Of a stretch of DNA of 64,000 bases, positions 1 through 9,749 are shown one piece after another. The stretch lies in the NCBI GenBank assembly GCA_022496805.1, contig CM040094.1, forward strand, positions 18,499,501-18,563,500, in the 5' to 3' direction. The first letter of the stretch is position 1, and each line of letters opens with the position of its first letter. The notes below the pieces were generated by a model. That model was not told the DNA's origin, made no database searches, and saw nothing but the letters and a program-made list of their open reading frames with translations. The translations under genes and the position numbers were made by a program. This DNA comes from Pohlia nutans. Lineage: Eukaryota; Streptophyta; Bryopsida; Bryales; Mniaceae.

Positions 1-138
1 TTCCACAGATGGAAGTTCTGACCCTTGAACCGACTGATGTGGCCAAGATCACGATTCGAGTCCGCCATGACAGGCAAACGTACGTCAGGTAAAGATACCC
101 AGGTAGACAGATAATCAAACTTGAAATTAACTTTCACG

Positions 139-290
139 CAAAAGACTTTCTGACACAAAACGAATATGCCAAAAGACTTTTGACACAAAACGAATATGTC
201 ACTTCTTTCGCCAAAAGACTTCTGACACAAAACGAATATGCTACTTCTTTCACCAAAAGACTTTTGACACAAAAACGAACATGCTACTAC
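139..290. repeat. Short tandem repeat, about 4 units
   Basis: Four imperfect copies of a 31-42 bp unit built on AAAGACTTNTGACACAAAAC followed by GAATATG and, in the last three, an ACTTCTTTC spacer. The repeat gives an open frame in +, but that frame only reflects the repeat period. No gene is seen in bases 1-510 otherwise. Confidence 0.8.
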
Positions 291-510
291 ACTCACTCCA
301 AATCACACTCAACCCCAGCAAGGACAATGCACTTGCTCTACACCACAGTGCGTACTAATTCACAAGAAAATAAGAGAGCTACTTCAGAACAGTGCGGGGT
401 ACAAGTCCCGGAGAGATTCGTCATTCTTATGATTGCTTGTTCGTACTGAGCTAGACTGCTTCTACAGCTAAGCTAGTCTGCTTCTTGGATATCCGGATAA
501 TACTGCTCTA

Positions 511-1290
511 ATACCCGGATGACGAGGTACTGATTCAAGTATCACGGGTGCTGGACCGGGTAAATCCAACAACATTGTGGCCCGCTCTTCTACCCTCTAT
601 TTTCAACAATCTGAAGTCACAAATGTTTCAACAACGAGTTTTTGGTGCTCTTTATGCCATGCGCATTTTAACTCGTAAATATGAGTACGTTACTTCTAAC
701 GACCAGTATTCGACTAGTGATGCATTCTGTAATTTGACAGGAATAACTTGGTTTTTTATTCTAATTGGGTGATGTCATAAATTATTACAGTGCTTATGGC
801 GGGATAGATGCCGGTACTGATGTTGTTGCTGATCTATAGAGATACTCACGCTTTTGGGTTTGTGGAGTGCAAGTTTAAGGATGAAGATGAGAGAACGCCA
901 GTGTATCACATCATTAACACGACTTTTCCAGTTCTGTTGGAAATTTTGAACCACCTTTTAGCACTCCCAAATCCTTCTATTGAAATTGCCGACCTTATCA
1001 AGTTGATATTGAAGATCTTTTGGTCATCGGCATATGTAAGTGATGTAAACGTCATGAATCTGTAGTGTACTGGTGATTCTTGCTACATTGTATCAAGACG
1101 TGATTTTTTAACAAGAAACTCCGTGCACTTTTATCTGTTCATCTCACCTGATTTTGATTCACATCTAAACTCCAATTCATTAATTGTGGGTGCAATAAAG
1201 TTCTGTTCATTTCATTTTTGAGATGCAAAATTTTCTGATAAAGTGTTACTTGTGTTGTTTTTGTGTATAGCTGGAGATCCCTAAGAGCAG
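511..1290 (+). pseudogene. Importin-beta family (SAD2/IPO7-8-like) gene fragment
   Basis: Three exon-like pieces match the N-terminal third of plant SAD2-type importin beta (nuclear import receptor). Piece one (about 511-692) contains VFGALYAMRILTRKYE and ends at a GT donor. Piece two (about 877-1035) follows an AG acceptor and reads [15 protein letters not shown], then [15 protein letters not shown], and ends at gtaagt. Piece three starts after ag at 1270 and reads LEIPK, where a MITE enters at 1285. Family members are over 1000 residues; nothing before or after this block is visible, and after the MITE the frame reaches a stop within a few codons. I read it as a truncated gene copy. Conservation of splice sites suggests the loss is fairly recent. 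The identification is from remembered family motifs, not a search. Confidence 0.7.
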
Positions 1291-1667
1291 GCCCAACAAC
1301 ATCATTTTTTCACTCACCAACGCTATTTTTTACTGGTAAAGTGCCTCTCATAGTTTGGAGTTTGATATTTCAACTCCAAATATTGTCCATATGGTGTAGG
1401 TGATTTCCCCATCAAGCACTTTGTTCTACTCTGTGACAAGATCATGCTCCCACTTTATGAAGTTAACTTTAGTAAACTTATTCTCCATCATTATGATTGT
1501 CTCAAGATGAGACAAAACTAGTAGTTTAAAATTGATTGATAGTTTAAAATTGATTGATGACCTTTATTCTAAGCATGCTTGATGTTTGTTGCTAGGGAAG
1601 TTCCTAATTCTTTCACACCAACTTGCATGTGGACTAGGTGCACATTGACGAACTGCTGGGCTTGCTC
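1285..1667. mobile_element. PIF/Harbinger-like MITE, TAA target duplication
   Basis: Terminal inverted repeats GAGCAGGCCCAACA (left) and TGCTGGGCTTGCTC (right) are flanked on both sides by TAA (1282-1284 and 1668-1670). A 3-bp TWA duplication is the mark of PIF/Harbinger/Tourist elements. No transposase frame. It sits right after the LEIPK codons of the importin fragment. Confidence 0.8.
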
Positions 1668-1783
1668 TAAGGTCTTGGTCTAAGGTCTTACAGAATGGAA
1701 TTTTATTTCATTTTAAATTTTAGAAGAGAAGGCAGGGATAGAATTCATGGACCGTTTCTTGACTTGGCCGGTGCGATGGCCCG

Positions 1784-2164
1784 TGGGAGTGAGAACGTCC
1801 AAAACACGCAATTCGCTATTTACGCACTTGGCCATATAATCATGCACTTGGTCCCCCGAAGCATTAAAAATATTGTCTAAAAAACTGTCTAAAAAACAAC
1901 CATTTTTGTCGTTCTACAATTACTTTCATTGTAAACAAACAATTATTTAATTTAATTTTTATTCTTATCTTTATCTTTTATCTTTATCTTTTCTTTATCT
2001 TGTTTCATTTATCTTATTTCTTTCTTGTCTTCAATTTATTTTCCTTCTTGTCTTCCTTCTTGTCTTCTTCTTTTTCTTCTATTTTTTTTCATTCCTCTTG
2101 TGGCAGCCGCAAATCCTTCGCCCGCACCAAAGACAAAAAAAAAAAAAAAAAAAAAAAAAAACAT

Positions 2165-2212
<48 letters not shown>

Positions 2213-3147
2213 ATTTCGTCTTCTTTTTTGTTTGGGGCTCATGAACCCTGAAAATAGAAATTTTAAAAAATAAAAATTTAGGGTTCAGCCGCCGCCGGCT
2301 GAACCCTAAACGGCGGAGGATGCACAAAAAAAATAAAAAAATAAAAAATAAAAATAAAAATAAAATAAAAAATTCTATTTTTAGTCTGCTGTGGGCTAGT
2401 GGGTGCGCGGCCGCGCACCCACTGCCTCATTTTCTCCTCTCCTCCTCTCCCTCTCTCCCTCTCTCCCTCTTTCCATCTTCTTCTCTCTCCCTCTTCTTCT
2501 CTCTCCCCTATATATATGAGGAGAGGGGAGAGGGGAGAGAGAAGAAGAGGGGAGAGGGAGAGAGAAGAAGAGGGAAGAGGGAGAGGGAGAGAGAAGAGAG
2601 GAGGAGAGGAGAAAATGAGGCAGTGGGTGCGCGGCCGCGCACCCACTAGCCCACAGCAGACTAAATATAGAAAAAAAAAAAAAAAACTTTTTTTTCTTTT
2701 TTTTCTTTTTCTTTTTGTGCATCCTCCCCTAATTTTTTTATTTTTTTTAAAAATGTTCTTTTTCTTTTTTATTTATTTATTTATTTTTTGTCTTTGGTAC
2801 GGGCGAAGGATTTGCGGCTGCCACAAGAGGAATGAAAAAAAATAGAAGAAAAAGAAGAAGACAAGAAGAAAGTCAAGAAGGAAAATAAATTGAAGACAAG
2901 GAAGAAATAAGATAAATGAAACAAGATAAAGAAAAGATAAAATAAAAGATAAAGATAAAAGATAAAGATAAGAATAAAAAATAAATTAAATAATTGTTTG
3001 TTTACAATGAAAGTAATTGTAGAACGAAAAAATCGTTCTTTTTTAGAGAAATTTTTACACAAAAAAATTTAAGCAAGATTTGCTCATGAAATGAACGCAC
3101 TTGACCAAGTGCATAAATAGCGAATTGCGTGTTCCAAGCACTCCCCG
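1784..3147. mobile_element. Giant fold-back (palindromic) element
   Basis: Left arm (about 1784-2510) and right arm (about 2520-3147) are inverted copies around a centre near 2515 (CCCCTATATATATGAG). Matching landmarks include ACACGCAATTCGCTATTTA at 1803 and its reverse complement near 3115-3133, the TTTATCTTTTATC runs near 1970 and 2950, GGCAGCCGCAAATCCTTCGC near 2102 and its complement near 2802, and a NotI-type palindrome GCGCGGCCGCGC at 2404 and 2629. Arms are about 620-710 nt with indels mainly in A/T and CT homopolymer tracts. All long frames here come from simple sequence and are not genes. The outer ends lack an obvious target duplication. Confidence 0.85.
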
Positions 3148-3688
3148 AGCGCGAACTCTTCCTCAAACTCCTCCATCGATATATCGCTGCGATCAGAAAA
3201 TTAAACCACAAAAAAAGCCGAAGCTGGAAGATGCATCCGCTCTCTTCGTATAACTTACTACAAGAAAACATAACATTTTGTAGTACTAATGGGGTAATCT
3301 CACACATTTTAACCCTTAAACGTCAAACCTAAACCCCACGGGCTTGGTATAAAGGAATAATTGGAGAAAAAAGTTTATTTCATTTCTCAACCAAATCAAG
3401 CGAGACTTGTTGTGTTGGAAAGCTACTGAAAAAGCGATCTAGATTCCAAATTTTTGCCTCATTTGAGAGATTGTGGAATCGTTGGTAAGCAATCAAAGTT
3501 ATCAAATTGAACAAGTTTTGAGGTTGGGGCAGCTGAAGTTCAGCAGTGCTGCAGTGCTACAGTGCTACAGTGCTAGCCAGCAGTGCATTGCAAAGCTGTT
3601 TTTGCTAAAAATAAATAAAAATAAAAAATAAAATTCCCCAAATTTTTTTGATTCCTTCCGGGCTGCCCCATTTAGGCCCTCTTGACGT

Positions 3689-4497
3689 TTAACCCCTAAG
3701 TGACGGATCAACCATTTGATGGTCTCTTCCCTTTTTTTATGGGCTGCCCGAAATAGAAAAAACACTTTTATAGAAAAAATAAATAAATAAAATAGGTAAT
3801 CAAGTCTACTTTCCAATCCAACTTGAATTATGTTAATGCGAGTTAAACTCCACCCGGGAGAAATTTTCAAAGAAAAACACTTCTACATTAGAGTTATTTG
3901 TAAAGGCATCCGGTCCTTTGTCCTGTATTTTTCATGGACCAGAGCTGGTACCAGAGCATTCTGACACCACTCCTCCTCACGATCCCACCCACTACCCAAT
4001 TCTTCTCCCTCCCTCCAAATTTTTATGAATAAAAATTTCAATCTATCCAGTGTTCTATTCTGGGTCTACAGTGAGATCATGCCGATCCTCTCCTTTCCAA
4101 ATTACAGGTCAAAAAGAAGGGTTTTGAGGTACTTTACAAATAACTCTATTGTCTAGTGTTAGAAAACTTACTATTTGGGGAAAGTAATGATGTTCTCTCT
4201 GTTGAAAAATTTTCAATTTTTGATTTTAGAATAGAATGTCTAGTTTTAACAAATCACACAAAATTTCAAATTCTAAAAATAAAATTTGTGATTTTGAGAA
4301 ATATTTGAAGTTAAATGCTTCTAAATTCATTATGAGATGATAAAAAGCTATTTTTTGATATTTGACCGTATGGAAAATGACTAAACATCAAGCTCCTCAT
4401 TTTCTCTTTTGGGCCAAACTTCATTAAAGTTGAAGAAGTATTTTTTTTATAACACATTTATGTTTTGCCCTTACCCCCTCCGTTATTTAGGGGTTAA
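3689..4497. mobile_element. TTAA element family E2, copy 1
   Basis: Ends TTAACCCCTAAGTGACGGA and CCGTTATTTAGGGGTTAA, a clear inverted repeat with TTAA on both sides. It is inserted in the right terminal repeat of E1. Sister copies are at 49858-50401 (same orientation) and 55652-56505 (inverted). This copy is longer than the 544-bp copy because of a 258-bp MITE at 3890-4147. Confidence 0.85.
3890..4147. mobile_element. 258-bp MITE nested in E2
   Basis: Perfect 16-bp terminal repeats AGAGTTATTTGTAAAG and CTTTACAAATAACTCT, flanked by ATT on both sides (3887-3889 and 4148-4150). The sister E2 copy near 50050 reads through the site with a single ATT, so the boundaries are supported by an empty site. 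Superfamily not clear. Confidence 0.85.
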
Positions 4498-4525
4498 GGG
4501 TTAACCTTGGAATGTCTCTTAGCAG

Positions 4526-4767
4526 TTAACCCTTAAACGACAATGCCATACCCAATGGCTTGGTTTTATTTTGGGAGAATCTTGCTCATAACTTCTACTC
4601 CATTGCATCAAATGATGTTTTTGAAATGCCAAACCGAGCATCTTAGAGAGATCTATACTTCTTTAGAATAGAGCCAAAGTAAATTAAAAACAGATTCATG
4701 CTTAAAATGGAATTTAAAAGAGATTTTGGATGTGGTATCAGAATAGTACATGTCGTTTAAGGGTTAA
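4526..4767. mobile_element. TTAA element family E3, copy 1
   Basis: Perfect 17-bp inverted ends TTAACCCTTAAACGACA and TGTCGTTTAAGGGTTAA. The interior matches 25563-26085 (shared CTCATAACTTCTACTCC and AGAACCAAAGTAAATTAAAA-type segments). Non-coding. Confidence 0.85.
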
Positions 4768-5019
4768 CTCTGAAACGTTTTTGGCCTCATGGTAGGGCAA
4801 CCCACTAAAGGCATCTTCCTAATTTTATAATTTGGACAACCACAAATGAAAAAATAAAAATAAAAGATTTTTTTTTAGAATCCCAACAATCACAACCTTG
4901 GTTTTGATACACCTCCCTTGGCTTTGTAGCAATTTTCGAAAAAACCAATCCTTTTTATTTTTGGTCCATAAAATATAAAGTTTTCTTCATTGGTCTCTGA
5001 AATCTAAGTTCATGGGGGC

Positions 5020-5935
5020 TTAACCCCTAAAGGACCAAGCCCATTTCTAAAATTATATCACTTTCTTGTGATGCTTTCAAAAAGGCAATTGTATCTCTTG
5101 ATTGGTATTCATGTAGAAAACTTCACCGTTGAAGTTCAAAAAGGACTTAGTCATGAGCTTGTACATCAATTTTCAAAACAATCTACCATATATATTACAT
5201 GATTATAAGGTTTGATCATAAGTTGATTTTTGAAATTTTTGAATAAAACCAACAGGTCATTGATTGCAAACCTTCTCATAAATTTAAAAACCATGATTAG
5301 CGTTTGAAAATTTAAGAGCATACAAAGATGTACTATATCTAGGTGCTCACAAAAAATGGTGTTTTAAAACTAAATACAACAACAATGATTGATTCTCAGA
5401 GATTTATGTTTAGATGAAGTGACTTGTTGGTGACTCGTTGAGCCGGTGTTTGTAATCGTTATTAATTTTTACATTGCAAAAATGTTTTAAAGAATTCAAA
5501 TATATATTTGGAATATTCCAAAATATTATAAAATATGTAGAAAAGATTCCATTTACTTTGAAAAGATTCCATTTTAAATATATTTAAACATTTTTCATAA
5601 TTATTATATAGTGTCAAAGATGCAATAATGGCAAATGTTTTACATATTGTACACTTTTATTTTTTTACAAATGTGATGCCCAAGTGTGAAAACGCCGTCC
5701 AAGTCATCAACCGCCCTAACTACCATGCCCCAAATTCACCTACGTTGATGTTTTAGTATTTTCCCGATGAATTAATTAACATAATTGCAAATCTTGAAGG
5801 ATTTTTGTGTTCTTGTAAGGAACATTTTCAATTCTCTTGTTAACATTGAGTCAAAATTATGAAATCCAAACAAGTTATTAAATTAATGAAATTACATTTG
5901 GACACAATGTGTCCATTTGGTCCTTTAGGGGTTAA
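5020..5935. mobile_element. TTAA element family E4
   Basis: Perfect 19-bp inverted ends TTAACCCCTAAAGGACCAA and TTGGTCCTTTAGGGGTTAA. The 916-bp interior is AT-rich and has no open frame of note. No second copy was seen in the window, although its terminal GGACC is shared with E6 and E10. Confidence 0.85.
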
Positions 5936-6159
5936 CTTGACGTTCGAGAAGTAATTAGTGGTTTTCTTTTCTTATCATTGAAGCCTTCTTTTTGGACTGA
6001 TACAACATGGAGGAAACTACGGGCAGGTTCAACGGATGTGGCTCTGCTTTATGTCTATTAGCAAGCCATGAGTGAGAATAGTGGCTTTAATTTGTCATTT
6101 GATGATGAACTTGAGCGTTAGATATGATAACATGCATGATCACATGCATGTGATAGTAG

Positions 6160-6440
6160 GTGAAGAGGGCTCTAAACCCACCATAGTTCTAAACCCGCAC
6201 TCTACCAAGGTTGAACATTTTGAAATTTTGGATGTACACATGGTGAAGAGCACCACTTTAGAACCCATGTCATTTCAACTTCAGAAATGAAAAACTAATT
6301 TTAGGAACATCCAAATTTTATGATTCAAAGTACGTTAGTCTTTGCTTGGATTTGTCTTCCAGTGAAAAATCATGGCCAGTTCTCCCTATGTCCTCATAAA
6401 TTCACAGCCCTTAAAAGTGGTGGGTTTAGAGCCTACTACC
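6160..6440. mobile_element. MITE family G, copy 1
   Basis: Ends AGGGCTCTAAACCCACCA and TGGTGGGTTTAGAGCC are inverted repeats. The interior (GAACATTTTGAAATTTTGGA, GAGCACCACTTTAGAACCC) is shared with copies at 29494-29783 and 41388-41662. The short frame across it is not a gene. Confidence 0.75.
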
Positions 6441-7705
6441 CTCGTTTCCTTTTTTTCTAGAGTTATTTCTCGTCTTTCAAGAAGCAGTACTTGTTCAGTT
6501 CAGTGCTTGTTCCTCCACCTGTTGAACTTGTATCCATCACTATACTTGCAACATGTAATCTTTATGTACCTATAAACTCACCAAACTGAATGCTCGGTAT
6601 CTACAATTATTGTCAGTCAGATAGCTGAAATGCACAACTTTTGTAAGAGTATTCGTATCTGTTGCAGTATCAAAAAAGTTCTCAAGTTGAATCAATCATG
6701 CATGTATCCTCTGAAAATATCAAAAGAGTTTTCTAGTTGGACCATACATGCTGACTCGACTCTTATTTTGTCCGGCCTCAGTTTGATAATGTGTGCTGCC
6801 TCAATCCAGAGCGATCTTGTGCCTGCACTAGTCTGCAAGCTCTCTGCTCCTCTGCATCTCAATTCTTGCACCTTAGAGGCAGCGTTTTTTTTCTGGTATA
6901 TTTTGCTAGATTTCTCTACAAAACATGGCATTTCTCTTTCGTTAAGGAAAAAATTGAGAATATTTTGATGTTTGAACTACATTGAAGATAGCCAGATTTT
7001 GTGAAGAAAACTAAATATGAAGAAATTCCATCAAAATATGATTGTAAGCTTCAGATTTCGCCAAATACCCTTTCCCAATTTTTTTTACGTTGCCAGTTAA
7101 GCTTCAAGAAAAAACACACAGGAAAAACACTGTTTGGAGGTGTGTCATCCTATGTGTTTGATACCTTGACAGCAAGTGGGTACAGTAGCACAACAAGCCA
7201 GATCTTGTGAGAACATATCTTGAGTGCGTTCAGTATTGCACAACCCCTGGAAAACTTTGGTTTAATCCAACAGTCAGCTGGCCCTGCATTACTCTTCGTT
7301 CTCTGTATCCACTATTGCAAAACCCCTGGGAAAACCTTAATTCAATTTCACCCCATCAAGTGTACTACGTCAGGAAGATAATTCGGTGGCTACTCTGATC
7401 TTGATAGTTTACGATCTTTTGTTGCAAGCACGGTCAAACTACATGGGAACTCAGTTATCAAATCTGCAAAGCTTCTAAAGGTACCAAAATAGAGGGCCAA
7501 TAAGAGACACATTCAAGAATGAACATGGATCGGACAACAAGCAAATGGACACCCACTTTCTGCTTTGTTTGCCTTTTCAATTTCTAGAAAAGTATAAACC
7601 TTAACCATGATGTTGGCCTTGGGGTTTGAGGATTTGTCGTCTATCTCCTATGACTGGCTATGGTAGAACGTGTTCTTATACATATCAAGGTACAAAAAAT
7701 GATCT
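6441..7705. other. Intergenic, no gene recognised
   Basis: Several frames of 60-110 codons exist on both strands, but none shows a known motif, splice pattern or composition different from the AT-rich background. It is the downstream flank of the telobox gene. Confidence 0.5.
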
Positions 7706-9004
7706 CTACACAAAATTATACTTCTCCAGGTTGCGCCATTTGTCCTTGATGTCGACTTCGGTACGTCCATGGAGCACATCCATGTTGTTTTGTAGAATCA
7801 TCTTCCAGCGGCCTTTCCCATACTTCTGAACCTCCCGCTTCAAAATCTCCACCTCTTCTTCGGACCACTTTTTCTTCTGCCGTCTGTGTTTCATACCAGC
7901 GAGAACCTCCGGCTCCCGCCTGAAAGCCTCCGACTCTACTTCGGCCAACTCCTTCCGCCGTTTGTATACCAAACGAGAATACTGGATTGCAATTGGGACC
8001 TCAACTGGCTTCCCAATGGCGCGATCAGGACTGTGACGGAGGGGCAGGCAAATCCGTTTTGATGCAGACGGAGTCAGGGGGGAGGGGCTCTCTTCGATCT
8101 GGTCGTCGTCGTCGTCTTCCCAGACCTCGGCTTGTGCCGATGGATGAGGATCCAGAAATGTGCGTTTTGCAGCAGCAGTCTTACCTGGAGCTCCACCATC
8201 TGCTTTACTCAAAAGCGCAGGCAGTGGATCCTTCACAACCTTCTCCAGCTCCACACGGCTGTCCGCCAACGCTTGTCGTTTCCTGTCCAAGTCTTGCTTT
8301 GCCTTTTGAAGATCCACACTACAGTCTCGCTCAGACACGTCTTCGTTTCTAGGCTTGGCTCCACTGTCGTCCACTATGCCAGTACTCTTTGCAAATGGCA
8401 GAGGTATTGACACTCCTTGCGGCTGGTATTTTCCATTAATGACAGCCGCTTCCGTTTTCTCCAAAAACACGGGGCCGAACAAAGCCCAAGCGTCTTTTAT
8501 CAGTGCTGACAATTTACTCTCAATCAACACGACATTCCTTGCATCTGCTTCCTCACTAAGCAACTTCCGCAGCTCCTCTTTCAGTTCCAATGTTGGCTGC
8601 CGAAGACCTTTCCATACGGACGCTTCTCCAGCGTCGGGTAACGTTTTCTCATGCAGGTCCCTGGCGTTGACATTCGAGTTTGATAGCTTGAATAGTTTTG
8701 ACAAAACCACGTCTTCAGACTCTTCTACTCCGGGGTCTTCAAAGGAACGATGGAGAGCTTCAAGAAGGTCCAGGGTCTTCTGAATGTCGAGATCTTTGGA
8801 AACTTGGGAAGAGAGCTGTCTAATCAGTGTCATCTGTTTCAAGCGCGGAACGTCATTCGGAAAAGGTAGAGAGTCCGACAATTCCCTGATGAGGCTCGCG
8901 TCCGACGTGTACTTTAAAAAGTACTCCCATACCCAAAACCCTATCAGCTTCTCCCCAGGGGTGTCCAACTTCCGAGTCACCTCCGAGCCCCGATTCCGCA
9001 CCAT
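7706..9004 (-). CDS. Telobox Myb protein, telomere repeat-binding factor-like (TRFL)
   Basis: Intronless 432-residue protein. The C-terminal about 55 residues form a single Myb/SANT domain: KKWSEEEVEILKREVQKYG at about residue 378, a GRWK turn, and the telobox VDIKDKWRNLEKY about 15 residues from the end. This motif is diagnostic of plant and animal double-strand telomere-repeat (TTTAGGG) binders and of TRFL/telo-box transcription regulators. The N-terminal part (FWVWEYFLKY, helices with Leu repeats) is helical; the middle has an acidic run (WEDDDDDQ, about residue 300) before a basic stretch that could be a nuclear localisation signal. The start is the first Met in an open frame just downstream of a telo-box region. 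It faces the PDE327-like gene across about 745 bp, so the two may share a promoter. Whether it binds telomeres, promoters or both cannot be told from sequence. Confidence 0.85.
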   Translation of the reverse strand: MVRNRGSEVTRKLDTPGEKLIGFWVWEYFLKYTSDASLIRELSDSLPFPNDVPRLKQMTLIRQLSSQVSKDLDIQKTLDLLEALHRSFEDPGVEESEDVVLSKLFKLSNSNVNARDLHEKTLPDAGEASVWKGLRQPTLELKEELRKLLSEEADARNVVLIESKLSALIKDAWALFGPVFLEKTEAAVINGKYQPQGVSIPLPFAKSTGIVDDSGAKPRNEDVSERDCSVDLQKAKQDLDRKRQALADSRVELEKVVKDPLPALLSKADGGAPGKTAAAKRTFLDPHPSAQAEVWEDDDDDQIEESPSPLTPSASKRICLPLRHSPDRAIGKPVEVPIAIQYSRLVYKRRKELAEVESEAFRREPEVLAGMKHRRQKKKWSEEEVEILKREVQKYGKGRWKMILQNNMDVLHGRTEVDIKDKWRNLEKYNFV

Positions 9005-9749
9005 CAGTGCTGTTCGTCACAAATTTTCTCGCTCGCACCCTAAACCCTAAACACAGCCAGAAGAGGTCAACTCACACAAACACACGAATCACACGATCAT
9101 CACGGATTGGAAGAACGAAATTGTATTAGGTCGCAACCAACAGCAAGGAAATCATATACCGACATTTCAGCCTTCACACAAACGATTATCGTGATTGCAA
9201 ATAGGGCTACGTAAACGCACCATAGACGGCCTCCCACGGTAAGTGTCTGCAGTCTACACTTGAAGGTGGATAACCTATATCCACTCGGCAAAACCCGACT
9301 AGATCGACTCCACTTTACTCCTGTACAGAAAAATTTCCTACACCAGCAAGCGCAGCATCGTTGTCAGAGGAAGAAAACCCTAAACCCTAAACTACTACTC
9401 CTGTATCCCCCGGCCATACTCCCGCAGCATGAAATTCAGGCTCAGAAGGATGACACAAGGCTGTTAAAACGTGAGATGGAAAGGTTTGCTTCGAACCTGG
9501 GTGACAGTTCCGGACCGGAACCGGTCCACTAGATATGATCTTTGACGCAACCGGCCGCATCCTGACGTTACCTGCCGCAACCAGCCGCTTGGAGTTCCGA
9601 GCTACAGTATCAACTGTCATATCCACAACTCGATTGGGATGCAGTGAGCTTCGGACAGTTGCTGTCTGATTCTTTTTTGAGAGCTCTGATGGCGGTTTCG
9701 AGCTTAGGATAGTATCGATTTGTGTGTTTTTTTTTTGAATTGCGAAACC
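9005..9749. promoter_or_regulatory. Bidirectional intergenic region with telo-boxes
   Basis: Two blocks of telomere-like sequence, CCCTAAACCCTAAAC at 9039-9053 and AACCCTAAACCCTAAAC at 9377-9392, lie between the divergent telobox-Myb and oxidoreductase genes. Telo-boxes (AAACCCTA) are known elements in plant promoters of growth-related genes. That this region drives both genes is inferred from layout. The telobox-Myb gene could be bound by its own product, but this is speculative. Confidence 0.6.

Larger units (their letters stand above)
3309..4504. mobile_element. TTAA element family E1, interrupted by E2
   Basis: Left end TTAACCCTTAAACGTCAA at 3309. The right terminal repeat begins TTGACGT near 3683, is split at an internal TTAA by the E2 element, and resumes as TTAAGGGTTAA at 4494-4504. 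An uninterrupted inverted sister copy lies at 58089-58447, with ends TTAACCCTAAAACGTCAA and TTGACATTTAAGAGTTAA. It carries no coding capacity. Confidence 0.8.

Noticed and set aside
29..62. B-box-like motif (GATTCGAGTCC), possible tRNA or SINE head
   Set aside because: No A box, acceptor stem or anticodon arm can be folded around it.
2134..2212. Poly-A and poly-T tracts as retroposon tails
   Set aside because: They pair with each other and with the other arm of the palindrome; no target duplication or retroposon body is present.
2000..2845. Many overlapping long frames on both strands
   Set aside because: They arise from homopolymers, CT repeats and the palindrome; translations are Phe/Lys/Ser runs with no domain.
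6630..6968. 112-codon plus frame as a gene
   Set aside because: Leu/Ser-rich with no family resemblance, and the opposite strand is open over the same bases, which suggests low stop density by chance.
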